A stretch of DNA of 64,000 nt from Codonopsis lanceolata (Eukaryota > Streptophyta > Magnoliopsida > Asterales > Campanulaceae). The position numbers were made by a program, and so were the translations under genes. The notes under the pieces are model-generated. The model saw nothing but the letters and a program-made list of their open reading frames with translations. It was not told where the DNA came from and searched no databases. Positions 21,819-34,079 of this stretch are shown piece by piece (position 1 is the stretch's first letter; every line of letters begins with the position of its first letter). The DNA is taken from NCBI GenBank assembly GCA_013146195.2, contig CM028382.1, positions 9,680,767 through 9,744,766 of the forward strand, in the 5' to 3' direction.

Positions 21819-23310
21819 GGCAAAACACACCTTTGGGCCACTGTACTTTTCCAAGCATTGCAATTAGGCCACTGAGACGTCAAAATTTTCAGTGCAGCCA
21901 CTGTACCAGACTTATCTTGCATGTTAACCCAATTTTTAGATGGACGTTAAGTTCCGCCGTTAATTTATATAAAATACCTATTTTGCCCATATCTTCATTG
22001 TCATCATCTTGTCCAATCAATTAAGAGAAAAATCTCAAATTCAAGAAGTCTCTCCCAAATCCCAACCAATTCCATCCACAAACCTCTCCTTTTTCAATTC
22101 AATCATAATGCAATCCATACCCATAAAGTAATTTTTCCATATATACATGCCTGAAGAACAAAAATGAAACCCTTCACAAATTACCCCAAAGGTTGGCTGG
22201 GAAATCCTTCACAAAACTGGTACAATCCCAAAAAAATTCTTAACTTTCTCTCTCTAAAACCAACTCAGCGCTGGCAGGCGTAGCCACTGATTTGAGTTGT
22301 TAGCTATAGCATTCTTTCGCATGCAGAGCCAGCCATGGCTACTGCACAATGCTGGTCGATGGAGGGAGATGCAATCGTAACTGTTGGCGAAGGCATATCT
22401 GCTCTGTATTTGCCGGAGTAAGCAGAGGCGGAAGGGGGGAGGGAGAGAGAGGGGACGAAGCTGAAGCAGAGATGATGGTGATGACCGGAGATGTCGATGA
22501 GAGATATAGCTTGAAGAGTTGTTGTGATGGAGACGGTGGTGGATCTGGATCTAACAAATCTAGAGATGGTGGTGGGGTTTCGATGGATTCTTCCTTGGTT
22601 TTCTCTCTGGGCGGCTGCGATTGCGAACAAGACGGCGGACTGGATTGTATTGGGTTTGATTGGCGAAGGGAGAAGGCTTGACTGGGAAGGGCTAGGGTTT
22701 GGGAGACACCGAAATTGCGCTGCGATGAAGGGAGACCAGTGGGTCACCGCCGACTGAGAATACCAAGGCGGCATCGTACGTAAGCGGAAGTAGTACAACC
22801 TGCAGACTCCATAGATACAAGTTGTGCAACAGATCTAAGTTGTTGTGGAGAAGAATTAGATACATGTCATCGTTGACGAGCTGAGATCGAAGAGGTGTTA
22901 TCTGGTTCGTTTCGTATCATTGTCAATGGTTGGAACTCGAAATGGTGGAGGTTGGAACCCGAAATGGTGGAGGGTGGGTTAAATTTCAATGCCATTAACC
23001 CCTAATTTCTTTATTTTAATGGAAGATGCATTCACCTTCAGGAACAATCATATTTAACAACTTTATTATATTGGGAGATATCACATGCCTTCAATTTTAA
23101 TTTCTTTATTATATACAAGGTAATAATTATTCATTTTCAGGGGTAAAATAGGACTTTAACATAAGTTAACGACGGAACTTAACGTCCATCCAAAAATTGG
23201 GTTAACATGCAAGATAAGTCTGGTACAGTGGCCGCACTGAAAATTTTGACGTCTCAATGGCCTAATTGTAATGTTTGGCAAAGTACAGTGGCCTAAAGGT
23301 GTGTTTTGCC
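21819..23310. mobile_element. 1.49-kb Mutator-like element, perfect 9-bp target duplication (Pack-MULE candidate)
   Basis: Terminal inverted repeats of about 165 bp: left GGCAAAACACACCTTTGGGC ... TTAAGTTCCGCCGTTAA, with the right end the reverse complement of the same (AACGACGGAACTTAACGTCC ... GTGTGTTTTGCC). TAAATTAAA is duplicated exactly at 21810-21818 and 23311-23319. Nine-base duplication and long TIRs are diagnostic of MULEs. The internal 22260-22960 is markedly GC-richer than its AT-rich surroundings and contains long overlapping frames on both strands, as expected if host coding or leader sequence was captured. I do not recognise the captured gene. Confidence 0.93.
22304..22798 (-). 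CDS. Open frame in the MULE cargo, uncertain
   Basis: A 164-codon frame (Ser/Pro-rich) lies in the GC-rich interior; overlapping frames on the plus strand (22349-22681, 22524-22757; Gly/Asp-rich) are equally open. Mutual openness comes from composition, so none can be preferred. No domain seen. The segment may be the 5' UTR and first exon of a captured gene. Confidence 0.2.
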   Translation of the reverse strand: MYYFRLRTMPPWYSQSAVTHWSPFIAAQFRCLPNPSPSQSSLLPSPIKPNTIQSAVLFAIAAAQRENQGRIHRNPTTISRFVRSRSTTVSITTTLQAISLIDISGHHHHLCFSFVPSLSLPPSASAYSGKYRADMPSPTVTIASPSIDQHCAVAMAGSACERML

Positions 23311-23535
23311 TAAATTAAAATGTGATTCAATTAATTAGTTCAATCAATTATAATGGAGGAAAGTGAATTTTTTTAGAATTGATTAATCTAATTAACCATA
23401 ATGATCAAAATTGTAGTTTTCATTTCCAAAGCAAAACTGGTTTTATACAAAACAAAGGTGTTGTCATTTTTGGAAAGTGTATTTTGGCGGGAACTTTTTA
23501 AAAATCACACCTCACCTTTTATATATATATATATA

Positions 23536-24229
23536 CTAGTACTCTTGCCCGTGCCGATGGCACGGCGCCAATTTGAAAATTTATCAATAAATGAAGCATA
23601 TACTGTGGAACTGAACTACTAAAAATATTATTTTCTTAAAAAAATTGACTTTCAAACGGGGCCTCTTTGCCTGGAACAGAGGGATTAATTAAAAATTTGT
23701 ATACGAAATTGCGGCCGGACAAAACGGGTCGACAAAAATATACTGTGGAAATGAACTACTAAAAATATTATTTTCTTAAAAAAATTGACTTTCAAACGGG
23801 TCCTCTTTGTCCGGAACAGATGGATTAATTAAAAGTTTGTATACGAAATTGCGGCCGGACAAAATGGGTCGGACAAAAATTAAATTGCTTAAGTTAATTA
23901 CGATAATAGTTTAAAAAATTCAAATTACAAAACTTACGTTTTTTTAAAAAAAATTTAATTTGTATATGAAATTACGGGTCGGAAAAAATTTAATTGATTA
24001 AGTTAATTACGATAACAATTAAAAAGAAAAAAATACAAATACAAACTTTTGCAATCATAAAACTGTAAAACTATAAAAACGTAAAATATTAACTGTAAAA
24101 CCGTAAAATCTCAGTAAAAGATTAAAAGTAAAATAATAATGTAGTCATTCGCACATGTAAGAGGTGAGGGAAATAAGGGCCGTTGGATCACCGTAAAACA
24201 GTAAATACTGAACTGTATTGTATAATAGA
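23536..24229 (-). mobile_element. Non-autonomous Helitron, both ends visible
   Basis: Plus-strand left end CTAGTACTCTTGCCCGTGCC with hairpin CCGTGCCGATGGCACGG, and right end ...TGTATTGTATAATAGA. On the minus strand this is TCTATTATACAATACA ... hairpin ... CTAG. It is flanked by A (23535) and T (24230), the Helitron A|T target. It is 694 bp. A 140-bp internal tandem duplication begins at 23601 and 23741. Confidence 0.85.
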
Positions 24230-24230
24230 T

Positions 24231-24739
24231 ATCTACAAAACTGTCTTATCTAAATTTTTGTTTTTTATTTTATTTATTTATCGTCAAATTCTCTCGTTAC
24301 GTAATTTCTATTATCAAAATTTTATTCAAAAGAGAATGAAAAACTTAACTTATTCATCTATCTTGGACTCTGTTAAGTAAGATCTCAAGGCACTGTCCAA
24401 GCGTTAGATTGAAATTCGACTATCCAATAAGTCGATTTAATAAGTCGTAAATTAAATAGAGACCTATTTAAAATCAGTTATATGAGATAAAAACAGTTTA
24501 GATAAGATTTATATATGATATAAAAACAGTTTAGATTAGATTAGGAATCTTCTTGACAGTCCTGATTCAGGGGGACATATGTGCCAGACAGAATAAATTA
24601 CAACCGTTTGATATAAGTATAAATATGTAATCTCAGCCGTTTGATATAAAGTAAAATAATCAATCCCAGCCGTTTGATATAAAGTAAAATAATCAATCTC
24701 AGCCGTTCTTTATGAGACTGAGCTGTATTGTATAATAGA
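24231..24739 (-). mobile_element. Related Helitron 5' end and flanking repeats
   Basis: Ends with TGAGCTGTATTGTATAATAGA at 24739, the same 5' end (reverse complement TCTATTATACAATACAG) as the element at 23536-24229, followed by T. Three copies of CAGCCGTTTGATATAA-type sequence precede it. A matching CTAG/hairpin 3' end was not found, so the element is truncated or its left boundary is eroded. Confidence 0.5.
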
Positions 24740-24748
24740 TACTAGATA

Positions 24749-25110
24749 CTAGATCTTCATGCCCGTGCCTTTAACACGAACGTCAGTATATCTGATTTCA
24801 TCAATCGAAATGACAGTGTCTAAATAGAAGGTATGATTTTTTTTTAAAGTTACAGTTATGGGTATATTGCTTTTGGTGATAGTTGAGAGATTAACATTTT
24901 ATAAGAGGTGATTGTTCAAAAGATTAATCGTAGGGTGTGACTTTGTAATATGAAGATAAAACATAAGGAGAAGAAAAAAGGGTGACTGCTCATAATATTA
25001 ATTGTAGGGGGTGACTTGTAATATGGAGAGAAAAAAATAAGGAGTTAAAAATGGATAACTACTCACACATGTAAATATGAAAGTGAATCTCAGCTGTTAA
25101 ATGTATGACA
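24749..25110 (-). mobile_element. Helitron copy of the 0.4-kb family (single, right end truncated)
   Basis: Begins CTAGATCTTCATGCCCGTGC and shares TATATCTGATTTC, GACAGTGTCTAAATAGAAGG, CATAATATTAATTGTAGGGG and GGATAACTACTCACACATGT with the units at 43529-52701. The 5' TC end is not present. Confidence 0.75.
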
Positions 25111-25329
25111 TTCTGACCTCACATGAAATGCACGTGTGACAACTTATCAGAAAAAAAATTGACGGAGTTAGATGGAAAGACCAGTTGGGTTAAATCTGAT
25201 AGTGCAAGGATGAATTACTTCAAAAAAAAAAAATTTGGGACGAATTGTAAAAAACTCAAAAAGTAGGGGGACCAATTGTGTAGTTTATGAGTTTATCCTA
25301 TAAATTACTATAAATACAAAGCAACCTAA

Positions 25330-26907
25330 AGGACGGTAGGGCTTCCATCAGTGTATCAATCGCCGTCACTCTCACTCCCTCTCTCTCTGACACTCTCACG
25401 ACAAACTGAAATCGATGCCTCATCTGTCGTCCTTATCCATAGATATCTAGTAAGTTACTTCGAAATCTCCTAAGCATATCTGCTCATTTTACTTCCTTTA
25501 CAATTCAGATTTCAGATAAACTTTTTAGGGGCTAATTTCGGCTGGCATGTTTGTTTTTAGGTCTGGACAGCGGAAGACATGGAGAGATTCAAACTCTGGA
25601 AGTCCGATATCACTTTCACCATTGTTGGTTCCTTCTATATCTCTCAATACATTTTCTGTTGTTTGAGTTGGATTTTATACATTTTGTAGGACGCTACATG
25701 TCAAAAAAAACAAAATTAGTAAATTTATACAAAAATAGACACTTTTAGGAGCGGAGGAGAGTATTTGGCATACATGTTATGATTGAGATTCAGTGAAACT
25801 TGTTTAACGATAGTGTAACAAATAAAACATAATGGATCTTCTTCTTTGGTAACGGTGAATATGAGAATTTGGATTTACAAACTCAATTGAAATATACGAA
25901 CTAGTGTTAAAAATGGGGTGCTGAGGTTATTACTTCAATTATATCATAGCAGTAGTATAATTTCCTTTTCTTTTATGACAATGTTTTATTGAAAGTTAAA
26001 TGTGAATGGAGTTGAAGGAAACTTCCATTTAATTTTTCCTCCTTTTTCTTTCTTATTAGTGTCTTGGTACTAGCACACTCCAAATCAATCCAATTTCGTA
26101 TATGGTTGAGCAACAGATCGTTATTCTAGGCATTTCAGCAGTTGTGGTCACCCTCGTCATATTTGCAAGGTATGATGTGGATGTTGTAACTAGATTATTA
26201 TGTCATTCTTTGTTAAAATTCATTTGCATGCATTCTCATGCATGTCATTTATCAAGTATTTTGATTGATCAGAAAGTAGAAAGGTGAAATAAATGTGATG
26301 CTAGAATAGCGATTATTAATCCTAGAAAAAATTTAAATTTCAGGCTCAGTTAATGTCTTTCAATGCATCTTCAGGTTATGCATAAACATAGGCTGAAATA
26401 AAGCTGTGCAATAGATTCCATTATCTTTGTAGCATTTTGGAATACCTCTAGTTTAAGAATTATCAATTATATAGAAGTATGTCCATTTGAAGGTCATAAC
26501 ATGGCATTAAAATTATGAAACCTTGCATGTTGATTAGAGGTCAGACTCTCATTCTCACTTTGTTTAGCAAAATTCTTTTACTTTCCTCCTATACCTATTT
26601 CAGTCTTGTGTCGTGCGTTTATTGTTTTATGTTTTTGCGAACGTATTTAGAAATTAGTCACCCAAAAAATTATATCTAGGTTTTGGTAAGATTTTAATTG
26701 GGATGCTGGTGTCACACTTACAGTTAATTCTTATTTTAGCACTTTACAAAAGAAAATTGTGATGCCTACTAACCTTGCAGTAGATGCACGACTAAAGACT
26801 GAATGAAAGACATTTGTGCTACTATCTTAACTTTTGAATCTCAGCTCCCATATTATTTTCTGGTTCGCCGTATATAGCTAACATACAATGCTCTAACCGT
26901 TGTTCAT

Positions 26908-26945
<38 letters not shown>

Positions 26946-28460
26946 TACACACACACACACACATGCATATTTATATACCTGGCAGTCAAATTTTGTGTAC
27001 CATCAATACTTCCTCTCTTTATGCTTTGGTTAAATTTACGTAAACTGATGCCTTTGAGATATTACTAACCTTAACTAGCACTACCAATATAAATGATGTT
27101 CCCTCCTCAAGACAAATGGCCAATAGCAAATAAAATAACTCATTAACACCGTAGATTTCTAGTAATTTACCTTGTCATTTTACTATACATACAAATTGCA
27201 TTATGAATATTATTGGTGAATGTAAAGAGGATGATCATTTGTGGTGAACTAGGGGAGATATCAATGAAAAAGGGCAACTAGGAGATTATCATTAAAAAAT
27301 TTTGGCTAAAAATCAATTTTAATTGACCATTTCCCAAATTTAATCTTTTCACCTAGCCACTTACTAATATTTAACCTTGAACAACTTTAACAAACTCTAA
27401 TAGTCATCTCCTCTGTCACCTCCATGTAGCTTTTGGAGTCCAGCAACTAGTGCTTCTTTATTAGTCCAATGCTATGCTATAGCTAACCTTTGATCACCCA
27501 ACAGACACAATTTTAATCAGTCAATGGTTAATCGATGGAAAGTCACTAGGCGTTTCTTATAGATGAAGGTGACTTTCCCGCAGTTACTATAACTCTGCAG
27601 CAACTGCTGGCAATGGTTTTATGATGGTCGGTTTGACTTATAACTAGAAACTGTCAATGGATACCTAGGCTTTCAAAGATTCAATAAGAAAAATAAGTAA
27701 ATAAAGGTTGCTTGTGGATTATGGTATGCTTGAATTCTATCCCATATTAAAAACAATCCAACCGTGGTGACTGGATAGGATTATGGTGAGTTTATACTTT
27801 AGATTCTTTAGTATTCATGTAATTCCTAAAAATTAAAATTAAAGTTTCCTATATTGATATATTCTTTATGCTTTGCAGTCTTAGGGGATTTGCCTATCTC
27901 TTATGAGAGTTAAGCGTTCATAACCTGCAAATTCCGTTGATTGCTTGCAAAGGCGATGTAGGCCACATCTTCTTGACCGTTTGCCTTCCGTCGCCATATT
28001 TGTTTGTCTTTGCCATCTCATGAAAAGGTGAGATTTACCTTGATTTTTCTCTCATGAAAGTTATGATCTTTATTTTTGTTTTAACAAAATTTTATGATTC
28101 AAGGAGAATGGTGAAATCCAGACAAGTTGAGGCGTGGGAGAAAGGGCAAATAGTGGGAGCTGTGTTGTTAGAAGGCAAGGTCCTTGATTGTTATTCATGG
28201 CATTTCAGTTTATTGGTGAGTTTACGATCTACGCCTTTGGTGGAAGTATTGAATATTTGTGCAACTAACCTCTCCTTTTATAGTAGTTTGGTTTCCATTC
28301 TTTTGAAATATGACTTGGTTTCAAATTATTTTTCAGGCTCTTCGTCAGCTCAAAGTAAAGAATCTGGTCATTCCGTCCACCTTCGTACACTCTTCTTTAC
28401 AAGTAGAGAACAAAAAAAAAATATTAATGGGAGTCTGGGAGAAGCGGTCATTTGAAATGG
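25330..28460 (+). other. Possible spliced host transcription unit, unidentified
   Basis: Several segments look like exons. There is a pyrimidine-rich leader (about 25330-25450) ending at GTAAGTT, and a segment after TTTTTAG at 25560 with MERFKLWKSDITFTIVGS in one frame. At 26102 ATG begins MVEQQIVILGISAVVVTLVI, a likely membrane helix, and reaches a donor (GCAAG|GTATG). Further segments lie at 27878-28027 (AG acceptor, AAAG|GTGAGA donor) and about 28107-28214 (VKSRQVEAWEKGQIVGAVLL, donor GTGAGT). The base composition and splice sites suggest a small gene. I could not join the exons into one convincing frame, and no family is recognised; a long non-coding RNA or a decayed gene is equally possible. 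Confidence 0.3.
26909..26962. repeat. (CT)n(CA)n compound microsatellite
   Basis: About 16 CT units run directly into CA units. Confidence 0.9.
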
Positions 28461-28733
28461 TTTTCTGTTTAGGTAAGTAGAGAACAAAAAAAAATATTAA
28501 AAGGTTTTCTGTTTTGAAGCTTAATGTATTTGTAGTTTTAGGTCAAATTTATTTCTCGTGTAAAAAGTTTGATATTAATTTATGTCATGTTCTTGTTTTA
28601 GTATTTGATGTTACGGTAGTTTTAAGGTTCTATGTATGTAAATTTTTCTCCTTAATCTCCAAAAAATTTCTAAATATATCCCTATTCTCAACATGCCCTC
28701 CACAAGCGGCATGGACTTACTTTTGAGTCCAGA

Positions 28734-28852
28734 TCTCCTGTACCACTTGTGTATATCACTGGTATATCACTTTTCATCTCAATCATTGATTGAGATGCAA
28801 TGATTGGGATACAATAGTAGAGATGAAAAGTGATACACCAGTGGTACAGAAG
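28734..28852. mobile_element. 119-bp foldback MITE
   Basis: CTCCTGTACCACTTGTGTAT and ATCACTTTTCATCTC on the left pair with GAGATGAAAAGTGAT and ACACCAGTGGTACAGAAG on the right. The loop contains ATTGATTGAGATGCAATGAT. No coding content. Confidence 0.75.
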
Positions 28853-28989
28853 ATTACTTTTCTTTCTCCTCACCCATTCTTCCTTAACCTCTGCAGGGAA
28901 ACTCCTCCTCCCCCTCCCCGACAGGCATATTAGGTTTAAATTAACAGGTCAAATTACTAATAACACTCGGATTTGATTTGACTCATAAC

Positions 28990-29342
28990 TAGGTCTGTCA
29001 ATTGTAACTCATTATCCATTAACCCATTCAATCCAACCCATTAATATTTTTGGATTAAAGTGGGTAACTTGTTTTGACCCAATAATATTAATGGATCGGG
29101 TTAAAGCGGGTTGGGTCTGTTAGCCATTTTGACCCGTAACTTTTTGATGCTATAGGTTCATGTTTTTTAGGGAAATTTTTTGGGTTGTAACGGGTCAATC
29201 TGTTTTAATCTGCTATCCGTTTCAACCCGATCCAATCTATTTAAACCCGTTTGATATTTGGTTTCTAATGAGTTTCGACTTGTTTCAATCCATTACTCAT
29301 TCCAACCAAAACCTAACCTAACTCACCCAATTGTCAGGCCTA
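28990..29342. mobile_element. hAT MITE, 353 bp, perfect 8-bp target duplication
   Basis: Ends TAGGTCTGTCAATTG and (reverse complement) TAGGCCTGACAATTG, with CTCATAAC duplicated at 28982-28989 and 29343-29350. Interior consists of CCATTAACCCATTCAATCCA-like subterminal repeats. A diverged relative seems to lie at about 43040-43370. Confidence 0.93.
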
Positions 29343-29350
29343 CTCATAAC

Positions 29351-30556
29351 TAATGTTTGCGTCTTGTCATGTTAGTTATTTGTATAAATGATGAAATATT
29401 CTTTTTCTGTAATTTATTCATGTAAAAATATATCTAAAGATGATCACAAATATAAGCACAAACCTAAGACTTGGACATGTCTATTAGATACCCATATTGG
29501 CAATGTTAAGCCAGCAAACTCTATGCTTATCTGGTGACTGAAGACCTACAGTGCCCCTTGAATTGTTGCAAATATTGCGACGAACTTTTGTTACTTATAG
29601 CAATCGCTAGCCTAGGTGAATCAGATTTTCAAATTTTTAAATTTAAATATATGCGTTTTTTTAAGCATGGCCTGTTAGTGACTTGACGGGTTACGGCTAG
29701 GTTTGCAATTTCAGTGTCCCATTTATCCTGTGGCGCGATTAACATTCCATCGGTAGATCTTGGCTTAAACTTGCAAGACACTACAAAGTACAAACCTCAC
29801 CTTGGAATTCTCAGTTTTGCCTAGAAATGAAAATGAGAAATAAAACTTTCCCACATGGAAAGCTCCAGCATATAAATCTGATTTTTGGATGAGTCATAAG
29901 GTCGGAGGAGGTGGCATCTAGTCACTAATTCATTTAATTTTTAAAGTGCTTGGAAAATCACTCTTTCTCGGCAACCATGTTAATGAAAAAGAAAAATGTT
30001 TTTGCTGCTAAAAGCATTGCTAATGTAACCGTGTATTTGATCTTACGTGGTTGTGGTAATTAGCACTTTCAATTATATGTGGTAATTTTTCTTTTTTTAT
30101 TTATATTCAATCAAAACAGATCTCTTTAATACAAATGTAGATTTGATCTTATGTGACATGCATCCATCACTAAAATGAAATTCTATAAAAAATAAAAAAT
30201 AAAAGAAAAGTGAACAATCAATAGAAAGAGTTTTTAAAATGAAAAATGATGACTATGATGTATACATGCACTCAAATAGAATATGAAAAATTGACATTAT
30301 TATCCACAATATGAATAAATTTTGTTGACAGATCATATCCATACCACTCATTCACATATGCATGGAGAGATTTTTATTTTTAAAAAGAATGTAAATCCTA
30401 TGTGACATTTAATTTTTTTCACATCCAAATAAGCATCGGTGATGTTGTAAGGACTCGCATCTTAACAATTTCTAGCCTAGGTGAGTCATACTTTTGAAGC
30501 ATGAGGTGTCTTGTTAGTGTTGATTCATTAATAAATGGGCACAATTCTATCTAATG
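29351..30556. other. Intergenic, no gene
   Basis: AT-rich. The motif TAGCCTAGGTGA recurs at about 29609 and 30475 with similar following sequence (CTGTTAGTGACTTG / CTTGTTAGTGTTGA), suggesting two diverged copies of an unknown repeat. Nothing else seen. Confidence 0.4.
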
Positions 30557-30757
30557 GGTCTGGATCCTCTATTTCGAAATTGTATTCCATTTTCTATTCC
30601 ATCGTCAGATTCTTACCATGTGTTAATTGATTTTGTTATTATTATGGAAACACAATCAACTTAATAATTGATTTTGTTTATTTATAATTGACATGTGACA
30701 AGAATCTGACGATAAAATAGGAGATGAAATATAATTTTAGAATAGATGATCTGGACT
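30557..30757. mobile_element. About 200-bp foldback MITE
   Basis: Left GTCTGGATCCTCTATTTCGA ... CGTCAGATTCTTACCATGTG is inverted on the right as CACATGTCAAT... / ACAAGAATCTGACG ... GATGATCTGGAC. The arms are about 80 bp with a short AT-rich loop. Confidence 0.7.
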
Positions 30758-30834
30758 TCTATTTAATGGTTGGACAATAATTGTAATATTTCCGAATTTT
30801 GAATAAAAATATTGATTATATCAATTAACAATAA

Positions 30835-30964
30835 TGCTTGAGTTACTACCAGTGTTATCACTCTGGTAACAACTTTGCCTTGAAAACAAAGTGTATGTGA
30901 GGTGCATGTGCCACTTTAAAACATAGTTGTCACCATAGTGGTAACTCCAGTGGTAATCCTAGCA
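30835..30964. mobile_element. 130-bp foldback MITE (copy 2)
   Basis: Same family and length as 6469-6598: shared GTAACAACTTTGCCTTGAA, GTGAGGTGCATGTG and CATAGTTGTCACCATAGTGG. The two copies differ at many positions but both keep the long stem. Confidence 0.75.
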
Positions 30965-31330
30965 ATATTGATCAATTAATATTGTAATTTGTTTTAGGTT
31001 GATCTTAAATATTTTGGACCTATTTTAATTGGACAGTAAATTCCTAAAATTGGGCCATTAATACTTTAATTTGTTTGAGCTTCTACCCAATTAGTAATGA
31101 GCTCTTTTTAATTGGGTTTGATCCATTATTTAGTAGTTAGTGTTAAATAATAAATAGCAATAACAAATAGAGTGAAGGAGTGTTTAAAAATAATAATGAA
31201 GAGACGCAAACCGGAAGGAGTATCGACGTAAGAGGAATTGGTGGAGGCAAAAACGGTTCGACAAAGGAACGGTTGACCTCTCCTTGAAATAAAAAGGAGA
31301 GAGATTACAAAACTCACTTTCGAAAACTAG

Positions 31331-31495
31331 ACATATTGAGAGTGAGAGAGCTGAAAATCTTGAGAAAAGACTTTACCGAGAAGATGAACGAGAGAGAGAG
31401 AGAGAGACGGCAACACATATTGAGAGTGAGAGAGCTGAAAATCTTGAGAGAAGGCTTTACCGAGAAGATGAACGAGAGAGAGAGAGACGGCAACA
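31331..31495. repeat. Tandem duplication, 84-bp unit
   Basis: ACATATTGAGAGTGAGAGAG starts at 31331 and 31415. Both units contain CTTTACCGAGAAGATGAACG and end in a (GA)n tract of different length. Frames on both strands stay open through the repeat, but nothing supports a gene. Confidence 0.9.
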
Positions 31496-31810
31496 GAGGA
31501 AGACAAGTTATCAGTTGTGTTGCAAGGCTGAATTGAGATAAGCAAGGTTCCTTCCAATTCGTAGTACCTTGTTTCGATTTTTGTTTTGTTGATAGATTGA
31601 ACTTCTTGTACAAATTTCATTGAATAGAGAGGGGGACAGTGAATGAGTATATATATGTGTTTGTGTGGGGTGTTTGAAAATCGAGGCAGGAAGAGTGAAT
31701 GAGTATATATATGGACATGGAGTTGAAATCTGCAACATAGCTGAATTTTTGGACTCACCGGCAATAGTAATATTGGAAAACAAATGAAGGAGGGAGTATC
31801 GCGTATTGTG

Positions 31811-31916
31811 TAGGGGTGGTAAAATGGGTGTTATGGATAAAATGTTATTATTCATGGTTATCCATGGATAATAGTCTATTATCCATTTATTCATAACACT
31901 CATTTTGTCACCCCTA
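31811..31916. mobile_element. Miniature hAT element, 106 bp
   Basis: Ends TAGGGGTGGTAAAATGGGTG and (reverse complement) TAGGGGTGACAAAATGAGTG with ATGGATAA/TTATCCAT subterminal repeats, matching the 13688-15448 family. The flanking 8-mers GTATTGTG and TTACCGTG agree at 5 of 8 positions, so the duplication is only probable. Confidence 0.65.
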
Positions 31917-33714
31917 TTACCGTGCAAGATGCAAATAAAGGGTTTAAGGGATAAAGAGAAGTGGACAAAGGTAGAAGGAGTAATGGCAGAAAAGAAAAAA
32001 AAAAGAACGAAGATGTAGGAAGTGGGTACGGGGAAGAAAGAGAAAGAATAAGAAAAACAAAGAAAGGAGAACAAAATAATAAATATAAAAAATAGAATGA
32101 CTTGGAAGTCAAAGACTTCAACAACCCAATGCAGTAATCAAGGCAATGATTTCGTTTACAGATTCATCCCCTGTACTTTTGGGTTTGCAAACATATTCAT
32201 CCCTAACTTTGGAGATTGTATAAATAAGTTTTCATACTTTTAGAAATTGTCCCAAGTTACAAAAGTTAGAAATAGACACTATTTAAGTATATTAACTATA
32301 TATTTGAGAATTGTTAATTATGCATTAAATTTTATAAGTTACTAGAAGATCCCTAAATTCATAACTTTATTTTGTATTATGATAATTTAGATTCAGATAA
32401 GTGCGGATAGCGATACGTTGTGCTTAAACTAACTTTTCGTTGCATCGTTAAGGTAAGAGATTATGCATCATTTAGGTATTTGAATTCTTTATTCCAAATT
32501 GTTAGGCTTCCATTATTTCTTTGGTATTTATATTTCTTTGAAACATGTGCCGACCTTTGGTTGGTATTTGAATTTGAATCCCGATGTATCCGTTTTATTC
32601 TTATTTTTAATTGTAAATGCCGTTATAAATCTCACAAAATTGTTAAAGATTCGATGTGAGATATTATTATTCTATTAGCACTTTGTATTTGGTTTTGTTG
32701 AATTTATCATTTTTTGAAAAACTATGTTATGATCACTAAGACAACTAGAATAACCATTTAGCTTGCTAAGACGACACTACACCATAGGAACTATGGTAGG
32801 ATAATCCTAATATATCATTTTGCTTTTGACCATTTGGGGTACTTTGATAATTGAGGCTCCTTGGAGCCACCTTTTGTTTGATCTAAAATGATTGCTTATG
32901 TGATCACCACACCCTCCTTAGTATTTGATATTGATTTGATTTGTTCTTGGGAACTTAGTAATTGCTTTTTGATAAATGAGTATTTCGTATGGTGGAATTA
33001 AGAAAAATAATCCCTTGTGATAATTCCATCTTATTTGACACTATACAATGTTTGACTCCTTTCTGGTCAACTCTTTCTTAGAAACTGAAGAGGTTGTATA
33101 TGAATTTACTGTGCTTTGTTCGCTCACCATTTTCTACTTCTTTTCTTTCAGGACAAAAGTAAGGAATGTAAATTTGGTTCGGTTCTTGTGAAACCAATTG
33201 AAGAGAGTAATATTACGTTATGTTATGCACTATAATTTTGTAATCGATAATTTGAATTTGGGGAGTTTGATTTAGATATGTATTTTGAAATTGTAAGCAA
33301 ATTATTACGGATTTACGTTTGTTATTTGATGCTTACGTGGAAGATACATTAATTATGTTTTGAGTTTAATGCAATGTTGAAGTTATTCGTGACGTGGTCA
33401 TTATGTGAGTTCATGTAGTCGGGTCCAAAATTTTGGAGTTACATTAATCAAAGTTTAACACTAATTAACATCACTTAACACAAACTAGTCACCATAAACA
33501 CTAACTATTCTTAACTGGGCCCAATTACACTTTATTAAACTAATTGTAGTTAATTAATCAAGTTTAAAAATATAACTTAGACTATTTAAAAGAGAGCTAT
33601 TTAATAGAACGAAAATGGACTGGGGTATTACAGTTAATGTAAAAAGAAACAGTCAGAAGATATGATGATTACATGAAGAATAGAAAATAGCTAAGGTTGA
33701 AGATCAAACAGTTA
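31917..33714 (-). other. Intergenic with candidate gypsy LTR remnant (minus strand)
   Basis: On the minus strand a sequence starting TGTAACTCCAAAATTTTGGA at about 33442 and containing ATGGTGAGCGAACAAAGCAC near 33130 has the layout of the LTR-like insert at 5057 (TGTGACGGCCC... then GGGTGAGTGATAACTCAG). It may be a solo LTR running left to about 32400, but no end is proven. No gene seen. Confidence 0.35.
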
Positions 33715-33983
33715 TGTTAGAGCATCTAGTTACCCTAATAGAATATTTCTACAAGCTAGCTGCAATTAAATTGAAGACAACTAGGACCAATATAACCCAA
33801 ATGTGCATCATCTAATCGTTATCGACGACTAGGTTACAACAGGAAACTTTCCATATATTCTACTGTCTATATAAAGGAAAGACTTCCCACGGATTTAATA
33901 AGCGGATGGACATAAAAAGATATCATATATAAAAAAGAGTGATCAAATTCAGGCACGATTGAAAGAATGAAGGGAGAATTACA
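33715..33983 (+). repeat. Candidate copia 5' LTR
   Basis: TGTTAGAGCATCTAGTTACC ... GAAGGGAGAATTACA, 269 bp with TG/CA ends and a TATA box (CTATATAAAGGAAAG, about 33870). It is followed immediately by a primer-binding-site-like sequence. The internal region is lost after about 34030. Confidence 0.55.
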
Positions 33984-33985
33984 TT

Positions 33986-33997
33986 TGGTATCGAGAG
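33986..33997 (+). promoter_or_regulatory. Initiator-Met tRNA primer-binding-site-like sequence
   Basis: TGGTATCGAGAGC is close to the plant copia PBS TGGTATCAGAGC (complementary to initiator tRNA-Met) and sits 2 bp after the LTR CA end. Confidence 0.55.
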
Positions 33998-34079
33998 CAC
34001 TGCCAAAGCGAATCTACTAATCTATTTACATGTGAATCTACTTATTCATATCTCCCTTCATGTGGATATTAGTTAATTA

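Noticed and set aside
22349..22681. Gly/Asp-rich plus-strand protein in the MULE cargo
   Set aside because: Equally long frames exist on the other strand; composition alone explains them.
31327..32124. Overlapping minus-strand frames of 100-187 codons
   Set aside because: Low-complexity (CT/GA-rich) and spanning a tandem duplication and a MITE; no domain or splice pattern.
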